From positions 89,587 through 153,586 of the forward strand of contig JAFRQS010000031.1 in NCBI GenBank assembly GCA_017428495.1: DNA of 64,000 nucleotides, given 5' to 3'. The notes beneath the pieces are model-generated. The model saw nothing but the letters and a program-made list of their open reading frames with translations, was not told where the DNA came from and did no database searches. Below are positions 9,331 through 16,993 of the stretch, in pieces. How positions within the stretch are numbered: position 1 is the first letter of the stretch; every line of letters begins with the position of its first letter. The position numbers and the translations under genes are program-made. Origin of the DNA: Bacilli bacterium. Lineage in GTDB: Bacteria > Bacillota_I > Bacilli_A > RF39 > UBA660.

Positions 9331-9603
9331 TTGAAAATAACATCTGTATCAGTACACAAAGTGTCTGGCAAAAATGATCGAATGAAAGGAATAGCTACTG
9401 TTGTTTTAGATGATTGCTTTAAAATCAAGGGAATCAGAATATATGAATCCGAAGATAGATTAAAACTTGCTATGCCAAGTCGTAAAAATAAAAACAACGA
9501 AAATGAAGATGTTGCACATCCATTAAATGCTGAAACTCGTAAAATGTTCGAAGATGCAATATTCACAGAATATGAGAATACAGAAGAAGATACTGAAGAA
9601 TAA
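9331..9603 (+). CDS. spoVG: Septation protein SpoVG
   Basis: Small RNA/DNA-binding regulator of septation and stress, 90 aa. Diagnostic core: MKGIATVVLDDCFKIKGIRI, LKLAMPSRK, DVAHPLNAETRK. TTG at 9331 is chosen because aaggag lies 9 nt upstream; the earlier TTG at 9322 abuts the RBS. The acidic tail ENTEEDTEE is typical. Confidence 0.92.
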   Translation: MKITSVSVHKVSGKNDRMKGIATVVLDDCFKIKGIRIYESEDRLKLAMPSRKNKNNENEDVAHPLNAETRKMFEDAIFTEYENTEEDTEE

Positions 9604-9649
9604 TCAGTATTTTTTTTAATTTTAATCATATAATTTATTGGGTGATTAT

Positions 9650-9925
9650 ATGAATAGTAATAGTAGTCATAGTTTAACTATAATTGATAGAAGTACTATA
9701 AATATTTCAGGTGTAAACAAGATAGAAAGTTTTGATAAAGAAGAGTTTTTATTGGAAACAGTTATGGGGTATATGAATATTAAAGGTGAAGCACTTGAAA
9801 TGATAAAGCTTGATACAATCGAAGGAAAAGTAGTAATAAAAGGGAAAATAAATAGTTTGGTTTATTTGGAAAATATAAAAAAGAAAAATAATGATGAAAA
9901 TTTCTTTGCGAAATTATTTAAATGA
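9650..9925 (+). CDS. yabP: Sporulation protein YabP
   Basis: 91 aa. YabP/YqfC-family protein needed for sporulation in Bacillus, probably at the spore envelope. Features: HSLTIIDRSTINISGVNKIESFD at the N-terminus and the LxIKGEAL-type MNIKGEALEMIKLD in the middle. ATG 9650 follows gggtgat. Its stop overlaps the start of yabQ (ATGA), so the two are translationally coupled. Confidence 0.88.
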   Translation: MNSNSSHSLTIIDRSTINISGVNKIESFDKEEFLLETVMGYMNIKGEALEMIKLDTIEGKVVIKGKINSLVYLENIKKKNNDENFFAKLFK

Positions 9926-10209
9926 TATCATTAGAAATACAATTAAAATCAATTGTTTTTTCTTTTTTATATGGTGTCTTTTTTTCAATCTTATTAAATA
10001 TAAATTATAAATTTATTTATTTTTCAAAAGGAATTAAAAAAATTATTTTAAATTTATTTTTTGTTATAGATAATACCTTCTTATATTTTATAATACTTAG
10101 ATACTTAAATAATGGTGTATTACATACATATTTTCTATTATCTATTATATTAGGCTTTTTTAGTGTTAATAAACTGACAAGTAAGCTATTGAAATCTCGA
10201 AATTATTGA
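9922..10209 (+). CDS. yabQ: Spore cortex membrane protein YabQ
   Basis: 95 aa hydrophobic protein with three or four predicted membrane segments (SFLYGVFFSILL, LFFVIDNTFLYFIIL, YFLLSIILGFF). Length, topology and 4-nt overlap with yabP match YabQ, which is required for spore cortex formation. Shorter than B. subtilis YabQ (~210 aa), which has a C-terminal extension. divIC follows, as in Bacillus. Confidence 0.82.
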   Translation: MISLEIQLKSIVFSFLYGVFFSILLNINYKFIYFSKGIKKIILNLFFVIDNTFLYFIILRYLNNGVLHTYFLLSIILGFFSVNKLTSKLLKSRNY

Positions 10210-10255
10210 TTTTTTTGATTTCAAGTGATATAATTCGCATACAGGAGAAGAATGT

Positions 10256-10546
10256 ATGTCACGAAAAATAACTAAAAAATCCAAGAGAAGAGTTTTATTA
10301 ATTTCTGTGATAACTATCACTTTAATTTCACTTATATTGGTGAATTTGTTTTCGGTTTGGAAACAACTATTAGTAAAGAGAAATGAAAAAGTATTTTATT
10401 CAGCTGAATTAAAAAAATTGGAAGAAGAAGAAGCGTATTTAAAAGTAGAAGCAGAGAAACTACAAGATCCTGATTATGTTGCTAGATTTGCGAGAGAACA
10501 ATATTTGTATTCTAAAGATGGTGAATTAAATATTAGAATAAAATAA
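10256..10546 (+). CDS. divIC: Cell division protein DivIC/FtsB family
   Basis: Bitopic septum-formation initiator that joins DivIB/FtsL in the divisome. 96 aa: basic cytoplasmic tail (KKSKRR), one transmembrane helix (ISVITITLISLILVNLF), a coiled coil (ELKKLEEEEAYLKVEAEKL) and DPDYVARFAREQYLYSKDGE, the conserved FtsB/DivIC end. RBS ggagaag before ATG 10256. Confidence 0.9.
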   Translation: MSRKITKKSKRRVLLISVITITLISLILVNLFSVWKQLLVKRNEKVFYSAELKKLEEEEAYLKVEAEKLQDPDYVARFAREQYLYSKDGELNIRIK

Positions 10547-10571
10547 TATTCTTTTTTATTATGGAGGTTAT

Positions 10572-10946
10572 ATGAATATAAACTTAATTAATCCACTTGT
10601 TTTAGCATATATAGGCGATGCTGTATATGAACTTGAAATAAGAAAAAGACTAGTAGAAAATAAAATAAACAAAGTTAATGAATTACAAAAAGAGTGTACA
10701 AAGTATGTAAGTGCTAGAGGACAAGCTAGTTATATGGAAAAACTTATTAATTCAAGTTTACTAAATGAGGATGAATTAGATATATATAAAAGAGCAAGAA
10801 ATAGTAAAGTAAATTCGCATCCATCAAATACAGATATTATTACTTATAAAGTTGCTACTGGATTTGAAGCGCTAATTGGGTATTTATATTTGTTAAATGA
10901 TATGGTTAAAATTAATAAAATAATAGATTATATTATGGGGGATTAA
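10572..10946 (+). CDS. mrnC: Mini-ribonuclease III (MrnC)
   Basis: RNase III catalytic domain without a dsRNA-binding domain; matures 23S rRNA ends in Bacilli. 124 aa: LVLAYIGDAVYELEIR carries the catalytic Asp and Glu, followed by RARNSKVNS and ATGFEALIGYLYL. RBS ggaggtt before ATG 10572. Adjacent to rlmB (1-nt gap), as in Bacillus mrnC-rlmB-sigH. Confidence 0.94.
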   Translation: MNINLINPLVLAYIGDAVYELEIRKRLVENKINKVNELQKECTKYVSARGQASYMEKLINSSLLNEDELDIYKRARNSKVNSHPSNTDIITYKVATGFEALIGYLYLLNDMVKINKIIDYIMGD

Positions 10947-10947
10947 T

Positions 10948-11646
10948 ATGTTAGTATATGGTAAAAATGTTGCTAAAGAAACGTTATTAAATAATAAAAA
11001 AATTACAAAAGCTTATATTTTGGAAGGATTTAATGATCAAAATATTCTTTCTATGCTACAAAAAAATAATATTTGTATAAATTATCTTTCAAAAAAGGAT
11101 TTTTTGAAATTTGAAAAAGAAAATAGTCAAGGTATAATACTAGATATACCTGATTATGAATATTGTGAAATTGATGAATTGCTAGATAATAGTAATCCAT
11201 TTATTGTAATATTAGATCATTTGGAAGATCCACATAATTTTGGAGCAATTATTAGAACATGTGAGGCAGCAGGTGTAGATGGAATTATAATACCAAAAGA
11301 TAGAAGTGTATCTGTTAATTCTACTGTTATGAAAACTAGTGCAGGTGCATTAAATAATGTAAAAATATCAATGGTTACTAATTTAAATAGAACTATTGAT
11401 TATTTAAAAGAGAAAGGTTTATGGATTGTAGGAACAGATATGACTGATAGTGTTCCATATGATAGTGTTGATTATAATGTCCCAGTAGGTTTAATAATTG
11501 GTAGTGAGGGTTTTGGAATAAGCAGATTGGTAAGAGAAAAATGTGATTATGTTGTAAATATTCCTATGAATGGTAGAATTAATAGTCTTAATGCTTCTGT
11601 AGCAGCAGGTATATTAATATATAAAATTATTGAAAAAAGGAATTGA
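10948..11646 (+). CDS. rlmB: 23S rRNA (guanosine-2'-O-)methyltransferase RlmB, TrmH/SpoU family
   Basis: SPOUT-fold methyltransferase acting on 23S rRNA. 232 aa with the N-terminal substrate-binding domain and SPOUT motifs: DHLEDPHNFGAIIRTCEAAG (motif 1), IIGSEGFGISR (motif 2) and IPMNGRINSLNASVAAGI (motif 3, trefoil knot). It ends in TGA, showing that TGA is a stop here. yacP, which lies between rlmB and sigH in Bacillus, is absent. Confidence 0.94.
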   Translation: MLVYGKNVAKETLLNNKKITKAYILEGFNDQNILSMLQKNNICINYLSKKDFLKFEKENSQGIILDIPDYEYCEIDELLDNSNPFIVILDHLEDPHNFGAIIRTCEAAGVDGIIIPKDRSVSVNSTVMKTSAGALNNVKISMVTNLNRTIDYLKEKGLWIVGTDMTDSVPYDSVDYNVPVGLIIGSEGFGISRLVREKCDYVVNIPMNGRINSLNASVAAGILIYKIIEKRN

Positions 11647-11650
11647 TAAT

Positions 11651-12262
11651 ATGTACAAGAATTACAATGATTATGAGTTGTTGTATTTAATTGGTGAATC
11701 TAATGAAGATGCTGCAAATCTTATATATGATAAATATAAACCGATGATAGAAATGAAAGTAAAAAAATATATCGCATTAGGTAAAAGATTTGGTCTTGAA
11801 TATAATGATTTGTTTCAAGAAGGAATGGTGGGACTTACAGAGGCTATTAATTCTTATAAAGATAATAAGGATACAAAGTTTGCATCTTTTGCTAATATAT
11901 GTGTTGAAAGGCAGATACTTTCGGTGCTTGCATATGCTAGGAGAAAAAAGCATTCTCTACTCAACAATTCATTTTCATTAGATGCGTCAATTGATGAAGA
12001 TGGCAGCACACTACTTGATTTTATATTAGGTGATAGTGTAGATCCAAGTATAAAAGTTGAAGATGATGAAGAAATAGAATATATATACAATGAGATATAT
12101 AAGGAATTAAGTGATTTTGAAAAAGATGTATTTAATTTAAAAGTTACTGGATTAGAGTATAAAGAAATTGCATCTTTATTAAACAAAAGTTATAAATCTG
12201 TAGATTCTGCATTGCAAAGAATAAGACTTAAAGTAAGAAAAATATTGGATGCAAATAAATAA
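11651..12262 (+). CDS. sigH: RNA polymerase sigma factor SigH (Spo0H family)
   Basis: Sigma-70 family factor for the transition to stationary phase and early sporulation. 203 aa: region 2 (YNDLFQEGMVGLTEAINSY, KFASFANICVERQI) and region 4 helix-turn-helix (YKEIASLLNKSYKSVDSALQR). ATG 11651 with aaaagg 9 nt upstream is preferred; an earlier TTG at 11630 would overlap rlmB. Position after mrnC-rlmB and before secE-nusG identifies it as SigH. Confidence 0.93.
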   Translation: MYKNYNDYELLYLIGESNEDAANLIYDKYKPMIEMKVKKYIALGKRFGLEYNDLFQEGMVGLTEAINSYKDNKDTKFASFANICVERQILSVLAYARRKKHSLLNNSFSLDASIDEDGSTLLDFILGDSVDPSIKVEDDEEIEYIYNEIYKELSDFEKDVFNLKVTGLEYKEIASLLNKSYKSVDSALQRIRLKVRKILDANK

Positions 12263-12266
12263 AATG

Positions 12267-12295
12267 TTGACTAAAAAAAACAAGTGTGTTAATAT
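12267..12295 (+). promoter_or_regulatory. Sigma-A promoter of secE-nusG
   Basis: TTGACT (12267-12272), 17-nt spacer, TAATAT (12290-12295). An inverted repeat CAAGCACTT/AAGTGTTTT follows (about 12304-12321), possibly an attenuator or the sigH terminator. Confidence 0.65.
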
Positions 12296-12347
12296 TAAAT
12301 TGACAAGCACTTAAAAGTGTTTTTATTTTGGGAAAAGGGCGTGTTTT

Positions 12348-12527
12348 ATGAAAAAAATTAAAGAATTCTTTCATGAAGTAAAAAAAGAAGTTTCAAAAGT
12401 TAAGTGGCCAACAAAAAAAGATATGGTTAAACATACTATTACAGTAGTTGTATTTATTGTATTCTTTGCATTATTTTTTGTAGCAACAGATCTAGTAATA
12501 GCGTTTATTAAGACTTTGGGGGCGTAG
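12348..12527 (+). CDS. secE: Preprotein translocase subunit SecE
   Basis: Essential small subunit of the SecYEG channel. 59 aa, single transmembrane helix. Diagnostic sequence: FFHEVKKEVSKVKWPTKKD, then TITVVVFIVFFALFFVATDL. ATG 12348, stop 12525-12527; nusG starts 1 nt later. rpmG, which precedes secE in Bacillus, is not present here. Confidence 0.95.
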   Translation: MKKIKEFFHEVKKEVSKVKWPTKKDMVKHTITVVVFIVFFALFFVATDLVIAFIKTLGA

Positions 12528-12528
12528 T

Positions 12529-13068
12529 ATGGATAATCAAAAGTTATGGTATGTTGTAAATACTTATTCTGGTCATGAAAGTAAAGTAAAAGAAAAATTA
12601 GAAATGCGTATTAATTCTATGAATATGCAAGATAATATTTTTAGGGTTATAATACCTGAAGAAAAAGTAGTAGAAGTTAAAGATGGTGTAACTAAGGAAA
12701 AAGTAAAAAAGATGTTTCCAGGTTATATCTTAATAGAGATGATAATGTCTGATGAGGCATGGTACGTAGTGCGTAATACTCCAGGCGTTACTGGATTTAT
12801 TGGATCAAGTGGTAAAGGTGCTAAACCAGTACCATTATTACCTAATGAAATTGATACAATATTACGTAATATGGGTATGAGTAGACTAGATATCGATGAG
12901 GAGTTAAAAGTTGGTGAAAAGGTTAGAGTTGTAGATGGACCATTTAAGAATATGGATGGTAAGATTGAATCAGTAGACCTTGAAAATAATTCACTTACTG
13001 TACTTATTGACTTATTTGGTCAAGAAACACCAGTGGAAGTTACAATTTCACAAGTTGAAAAAGCATAA
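12529..13068 (+). CDS. nusG: Transcription termination/antitermination factor NusG
   Basis: Binds RNA polymerase and links it to ribosomes or pausing. 179 aa: NGN domain (WYVVNTYSGHESKVKEKL, MFPGYILIEM, NTPGVTGFIGSSGKGAKPVPL) and C-terminal KOW domain (GEKVRVVDGPFKNMDGKIES). Starts 1 nt after the secE stop. Confidence 0.97.
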   Translation: MDNQKLWYVVNTYSGHESKVKEKLEMRINSMNMQDNIFRVIIPEEKVVEVKDGVTKEKVKKMFPGYILIEMIMSDEAWYVVRNTPGVTGFIGSSGKGAKPVPLLPNEIDTILRNMGMSRLDIDEELKVGEKVRVVDGPFKNMDGKIESVDLENNSLTVLIDLFGQETPVEVTISQVEKA

Positions 13069-13139
13069 AATAATTATTGCATTTATATTATTATAGTGAT
13101 AAAATAATGTCGCTATATGATTTATATAGATGAAAAAAA

Positions 13140-13171
13140 GTGGGAGATTAAGCGGAAATCATTATTACCAC
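13140..13171 (+). promoter_or_regulatory. Ribosomal-protein (L1-type) leader motif upstream of rplK
   Basis: GTGGGAG (13140-13146) ... ATTACCAC (ending 13171) can form a short stem-loop between nusG and rplK. Known: leaders of this type before L11/L1 genes mimic the 23S rRNA L1-binding site and allow L1 autoregulation. A second copy precedes rplA. Confidence 0.6.
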
Positions 13172-13203
13172 TCGCGAAAAAATATTTATAGGAGGTGTTT
13201 TTC

Positions 13204-13632
13204 GTGGCAAAGAAACAAGTAGTTAAGAAAATTAAATTACAGATACCTGCTGGAAAAGCTACACCTGCTCCACCAGTTGGAACAGTTTTAGGACCTGCAG
13301 GAATTAATTTACAAGAATTTTGTACGAAATTTAATGATGCAACTAGAGATAAGATGGGAGATATTTTACCAGTAGAAATATCACTTTATGAAGATCGTTC
13401 TTACGATTTTAAATTAAAGACTCCACCAGCAGCATTCCTTTTAAAGAAATATGCTAAAGTACAAAAAGGTGCTACTAAAGGAAAAAATGAAACAGTAGCA
13501 ACTATATCAAGAGCTTCTTTAAAAGAAATAGCAGAAACTAAAATGGCTGATTTAAATGCATATGATGTTGAATCAGCAATGAAAATCATTGAAGGTACTG
13601 CTACTAACATGGGAATAAAAGTAGAAGACTAA
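13204..13632 (+). CDS. rplK: 50S ribosomal protein L11
   Basis: Stalk-base protein binding the GTPase-associated region of 23S rRNA. 142 aa: [36 protein letters not shown], and the C-terminal rRNA-binding part [15 protein letters not shown] start 13204 fits ggaggtg and the normal family N-terminus (AKKQVVKK); the in-frame GTG at 13195 lies in the RBS. Confidence 0.97.
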   Translation: MAKKQVVKKIKLQIPAGKATPAPPVGTVLGPAGINLQEFCTKFNDATRDKMGDILPVEISLYEDRSYDFKLKTPPAAFLLKKYAKVQKGATKGKNETVATISRASLKEIAETKMADLNAYDVESAMKIIEGTATNMGIKVED

Positions 13633-13651
13633 TAATTAAAATTAATTCATA

Positions 13652-13695
13652 CATAGGGAATACCTATGTGGGAGCGAGAATCCGCATTTGACCAC
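13652..13695 (+). promoter_or_regulatory. Second L1-type leader motif upstream of rplA
   Basis: Hairpin CATAGG-GAATA-CCTATG (13652-13668) followed by GTGGGAG (13668-13674) ... ACCAC (13691-13695), the same outer motif as before rplK. Likely a regulatory RNA for rplA. Confidence 0.58.
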
Positions 13696-13711
13696 ATTAG
13701 GAGGTATAAGA

Positions 13712-14407
13712 ATGAAGAAAGGTAAAAAATATTTAGAAGTATTATCTAAAGTAGATAGAACAAAACAATATACTTTAGATGAAGCTGTTAAGTTAGTAAA
13801 AGAAACTAGTATATCTAAATTTGATGGTAGTGTAGAAATAGCTATGAGATTGAATCTAGATACAAGAAAATCTGATCAACAATTAAGAGGAGCAATAGTA
13901 TTACCTAGTGGAACTGGTAAAGAAAAAAGAGTATTGGTAATTGCTAAGGGTGATTATGCTAAAGCTGCTAAAGATGCAGGAGCTGATTTTGTTGGTGATA
14001 CTGATATGTTAGAAAAGATAGAAAAAGAAAATTGGTTAGATTTTGATGTTATGATTGCTACTCCTGATATGATGCCATTACTTGGTAAGTTAGGTAAAGT
14101 TTTGGGACCTAAAGGATTAATGCCAAATCCTAAAACTGGTACTGTTACTACTGATGTAGCTAAGGCAATATCTGATGTTAAAAAAGGTAGAGTAGAATAT
14201 AGAACAGATTCTTATGGAAATGTTCATGGTTTAGTTGGTAAAGTTTCATTTACTGAAGAACAATTAAAAGAAAATATTAAAGCATTTGTTGCTGTAATAT
14301 TAAAAAGTAAACCATCAGTTGTTAAAGGTATATTTGTAAAAAATGTATCACTTTCTACAACTATGGGACCTGGTATTAAATTAGATATAAATTCTTTTGA
14401 CAAATAA
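13712..14407 (+). CDS. rplA: 50S ribosomal protein L1
   Basis: Binds 23S rRNA at the L1 stalk and probably represses its own operon through the upstream leaders. 231 aa: [52 protein letters not shown] and [17 protein letters not shown] 13712 after aggaggt; the longer frame from 13688 is unsupported. Confidence 0.97.
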   Translation: MKKGKKYLEVLSKVDRTKQYTLDEAVKLVKETSISKFDGSVEIAMRLNLDTRKSDQQLRGAIVLPSGTGKEKRVLVIAKGDYAKAAKDAGADFVGDTDMLEKIEKENWLDFDVMIATPDMMPLLGKLGKVLGPKGLMPNPKTGTVTTDVAKAISDVKKGRVEYRTDSYGNVHGLVGKVSFTEEQLKENIKAFVAVILKSKPSVVKGIFVKNVSLSTTMGPGIKLDINSFDK

Positions 14408-14430
14408 GATTTTATAGTATATAATACAAA

Positions 14431-14526
14431 TTGATTTGAACCGAAGACAGTAGGTATAAAAGTAAATCCTACCGAGGGAAATGTATGCAAATATAACCTT
14501 CGCTGTCTTTGGTGAAGGTTTTTTAT
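14431..14526 (+). promoter_or_regulatory. L10 leader RNA
   Basis: Matches the L10(L8) leader seen before rplJ-rplL in Firmicutes: gaaccgaagacagtaggt, aaatcctaccgaggg, then a terminator hairpin AACCTTCGC...GGTGAAGGTT with a T-run at 14520-14525. Known: the L10-L12 complex binds the leader to reduce expression of the stalk genes. Confidence 0.85.
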
Positions 14527-14552
14527 TACAATAATTCAAGAAGGAGGCACAT

Positions 14553-15044
14553 ATGGCAAATAAGTTAATCTTAGAGAAAAAAGCACAAGTTGTTGAAGAA
14601 ATAACTTCAAAGTTAAAAAATAGTGCTGGTGTAGTTTTTGTAGATTATAGAGGACTAACTGACGAAGAAATAACTGCTCTTAGAAGAAGCTTAAGAGAAA
14701 ATAATGCTGATGTTAAAGTGTATAAAAACACATTGACTAAAAGAGCATTAGATTCACTTAATATAAGTCTTGATGAGTGTGTTGAAGGTCCAAGTGCTCT
14801 AGTATATTCAGAAGATGCAGTTGCACCTATTAAAGTTGTAACAAATTTTGCTAAAGACCATGAAGCATTAAGTGTTAAAGGTGGAATAGTTGATGGAAAA
14901 GTATCTTCATTAGAAGAACTTGCTAAACTTGCTACTATACCATCAAGAGATGGATTACTTACTATGCTTGCTGGTGGCATGATTGGTATTGCAAGAGATT
15001 TAAGTATTGCTCTTAATCTTTATGCAGAACAAAAAGAAAATTAA
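14553..15044 (+). CDS. rplJ: 50S ribosomal protein L10
   Basis: Scaffold of the ribosomal stalk; its C-terminal helix carries L7/L12 dimers. 163 aa: [42 protein letters not shown] aaggaggc before ATG 14553. Regulated by the L10 leader immediately upstream. Confidence 0.97.
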   Translation: MANKLILEKKAQVVEEITSKLKNSAGVVFVDYRGLTDEEITALRRSLRENNADVKVYKNTLTKRALDSLNISLDECVEGPSALVYSEDAVAPIKVVTNFAKDHEALSVKGGIVDGKVSSLEELAKLATIPSRDGLLTMLAGGMIGIARDLSIALNLYAEQKEN

Positions 15045-15070
15045 TAATTAAAAATAAGGAGGAATTAGAA

Positions 15071-15439
15071 ATGGCTAAATTAACAAAAGAAAGTTTTATT
15101 GAAAGTTTAAAAGAAATGACATTATTAGAAATTAAGGAATTAGTTGATGCAATGAAGGAGGAATTTGGAGTAGATCCATCTGCTGTTGCTGTTGCTGCTG
15201 CACCAGCTGCTGCTGCTGAAGTTGAAGAAAAATCTTCATTCGATGTTGTATTAACAAGTTGTGGAGCTAATAAAATAGCTGTTATTAAAGTAGTTAGAGA
15301 AGCTACTGGATTAGGACTTGTTGAAGCTAAGAACTTAACTGAAGCTGGTGGAGCTATAAAAGAGGGCTTAAAGAAAGAAGAAGCTGAAGAATTAAAAGCT
15401 AAATTTGAAGAAGCTGGCGCTACTGTTGAATTAAAGTAA
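15071..15439 (+). CDS. rplL: 50S ribosomal protein L7/L12
   Basis: Multimeric stalk protein that stimulates translational GTPases. 122 aa: N-terminal dimerisation helices ([20 protein letters not shown]), Ala/Val-rich hinge ([13 protein letters not shown]), C-terminal domain with [23 protein letters not shown] aaggagg before ATG 15071. Confidence 0.97.
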   Translation: MAKLTKESFIESLKEMTLLEIKELVDAMKEEFGVDPSAVAVAAAPAAAAEVEEKSSFDVVLTSCGANKIAVIKVVREATGLGLVEAKNLTEAGGAIKEGLKKEEAEELKAKFEEAGATVELK

Positions 15440-15445
15440 TAATGT

Positions 15446-15477
15446 AAAGAACACATAAAGTTGTGTTCTTTTTTTTT
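15446..15477 (+). terminator. Terminator after rplL
   Basis: AAGAACACA / TGTGTTCTT hairpin with a long T-run. It separates the L10-L12 operon from the thymidylate cluster. Confidence 0.85.
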
Positions 15478-15529
15478 ATTAAAATGTACTAATTAATTAT
15501 TATATGTTAAAATTATTTTAGGAGGGTAA

Positions 15530-16090
15530 ATGGAAAAAATATTATTAGTAGATATGGATGATGTCATTACTGTTGATGGATTTTTAAATATGTTAAATGA
15601 GTATATGGGTACAGATTATACATATGATGATTTTCCTACATTTTATATGCAAGATATATTACCTGATAAAGACAAGTTTTTTACTTGGTTTAAAGAAAAG
15701 AATATGTATGATTATTGTAGGCTTAATGATGATTGTTATGAGGTTTTAGAAAAACTGAATAAACACTATAAATTGTTTATAGCAACATCATATATATTTA
15801 GAGAAATACCAAGAGATAGTGGACATATTCTATATCAAAAATTTGAATATTTAAAAGACAAATTACCTTTTATAAATCCAGAACAATATATTTTTATATC
15901 TGATAAATCAGTTTTAAAAGCATATGCAAGAATTGATGATAGGACTATTAATTTAATAGATGGTGAAAAAAAGGTTTTGTTTAGCGCATATCATAATGGT
16001 GATATTAGCGATGAAGAGTTAAGAAAAAAAGGAATAAAAAGGGCAAGAAATTGGAAAGATGTAGAAAAAATATTATTGGAGGAAATATGA
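15530..16090 (+). CDS. HAD-family 5'(3')-deoxyribonucleotidase-like protein (NT5C type)
   Basis: Likely dephosphorylates a (deoxy)nucleoside monophosphate. 186 aa with HAD motif I LLVDMDDVITVDG near the N-terminus (two Asp), motif II ATSYIF and a motif III/IV region FISDKSVL, AYARIDDRTINL. The pattern resembles Pfam NT5C. Its stop overlaps the thyA start (ATGA), so it is coupled to thymidylate synthesis; a role in trimming dUMP/dTMP pools is inference. Confidence 0.7.
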   Translation: MEKILLVDMDDVITVDGFLNMLNEYMGTDYTYDDFPTFYMQDILPDKDKFFTWFKEKNMYDYCRLNDDCYEVLEKLNKHYKLFIATSYIFREIPRDSGHILYQKFEYLKDKLPFINPEQYIFISDKSVLKAYARIDDRTINLIDGEKKVLFSAYHNGDISDEELRKKGIKRARNWKDVEKILLEEI

Positions 16091-16986
16091 GTAAGTGGGA
16101 TGATGATTATATTAAATTATGTAAGACAATACTAAAAAAGGGAAAAGAAGTAGAAAATAGAACTGGAGTTAATACTATAAAAATACCTAGTTATCATTTG
16201 CATTTTGATTTATCTAAAGAGTTTCCAGTTCTTACCACAAAACAGTTATTTTTTAGACAAGCAATATTAGAAATGTTGTGGATATATCAAGCTTCTAGTA
16301 ATGATGTTAGATGGTTGCAAGAAAGAAATGTACATATATGGGATGAATGGGAAATTGATGATAATGGTGATTGGAAAGCTACTCAAAATGTTATGAAAGA
16401 TGGTAAATACGTTAAAGAAGAAGTAGTAAAACATTTTGATAAGAAATACGCACATACTATAGGTACCGCATATGGTTATATAGTTGATAAGTTTAATTTA
16501 ACTAAAAATTTAATTGATACAATTAAAAACAATCCAAATGATAGAAGAATGGTAATAACATTATGGCAAAATGATTATTTAGATACAGCAGTATTGCCAT
16601 CATGTGTATGGAGTAGTGAATGGGATGTGACAGATGGTCGTTTAAATATGTGGGTTCATCAAAGAAGTTGTGATGTACCTTTGGGATTACCATTTAATAT
16701 TACTCAATATGCTACGTTTTTATCTTTAGTAGCGCAAGTTACTGGTTTAAAACCTGGAACTATTGATTGGAGTATAAAAGATGCACATATATATGTTAAT
16801 CAAGTAGATGGTATAAAAGAACAAATAAAAAGATATGATGAAAAGGGATCTTTACCTGCTCCTAAATTGTGGATTAATCCGGAAGTAACAGATTTCTTTA
16901 AATTTGACAATTCTGCAGAATGTAAAGATATAAAAGTAGTTGATTATGAACATATGGGACCAATTAAATTCCCAATTGCACAGTAG
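16087..16986 (+). CDS. thyA: Thymidylate synthase ThyA
   Basis: Converts dUMP to dTMP using methylene-tetrahydrofolate. 299 aa: substrate Arg in KEVENRTGVNTIK, catalytic Cys in LPSCVWSSEWDV, DVPLGLPFNITQYATF and dUMP-contacting Asp/Asn nearby. The catalytic PxC motif reads LPSCVW instead of the usual LPPCH, so the customary Pro-Cys-His is Ser-Cys-Val. ATG 16087 overlaps the previous stop; a longer frame from 16051 has no RBS. DHFR-TMK follows after 7 nt and recycles the dihydrofolate made here. Confidence 0.93.
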   Translation: MSKWDDDYIKLCKTILKKGKEVENRTGVNTIKIPSYHLHFDLSKEFPVLTTKQLFFRQAILEMLWIYQASSNDVRWLQERNVHIWDEWEIDDNGDWKATQNVMKDGKYVKEEVVKHFDKKYAHTIGTAYGYIVDKFNLTKNLIDTIKNNPNDRRMVITLWQNDYLDTAVLPSCVWSSEWDVTDGRLNMWVHQRSCDVPLGLPFNITQYATFLSLVAQVTGLKPGTIDWSIKDAHIYVNQVDGIKEQIKRYDEKGSLPAPKLWINPEVTDFFKFDNSAECKDIKVVDYEHMGPIKFPIAQ

Positions 16987-16993
16987 GTGATTT

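Noticed and set aside
11646..11648. Mycoplasma genetic code (TGA = Trp)
   Set aside because: TGA ends rlmB, the NT5C-like gene and others at the expected family lengths, and Trp is encoded by TGG.
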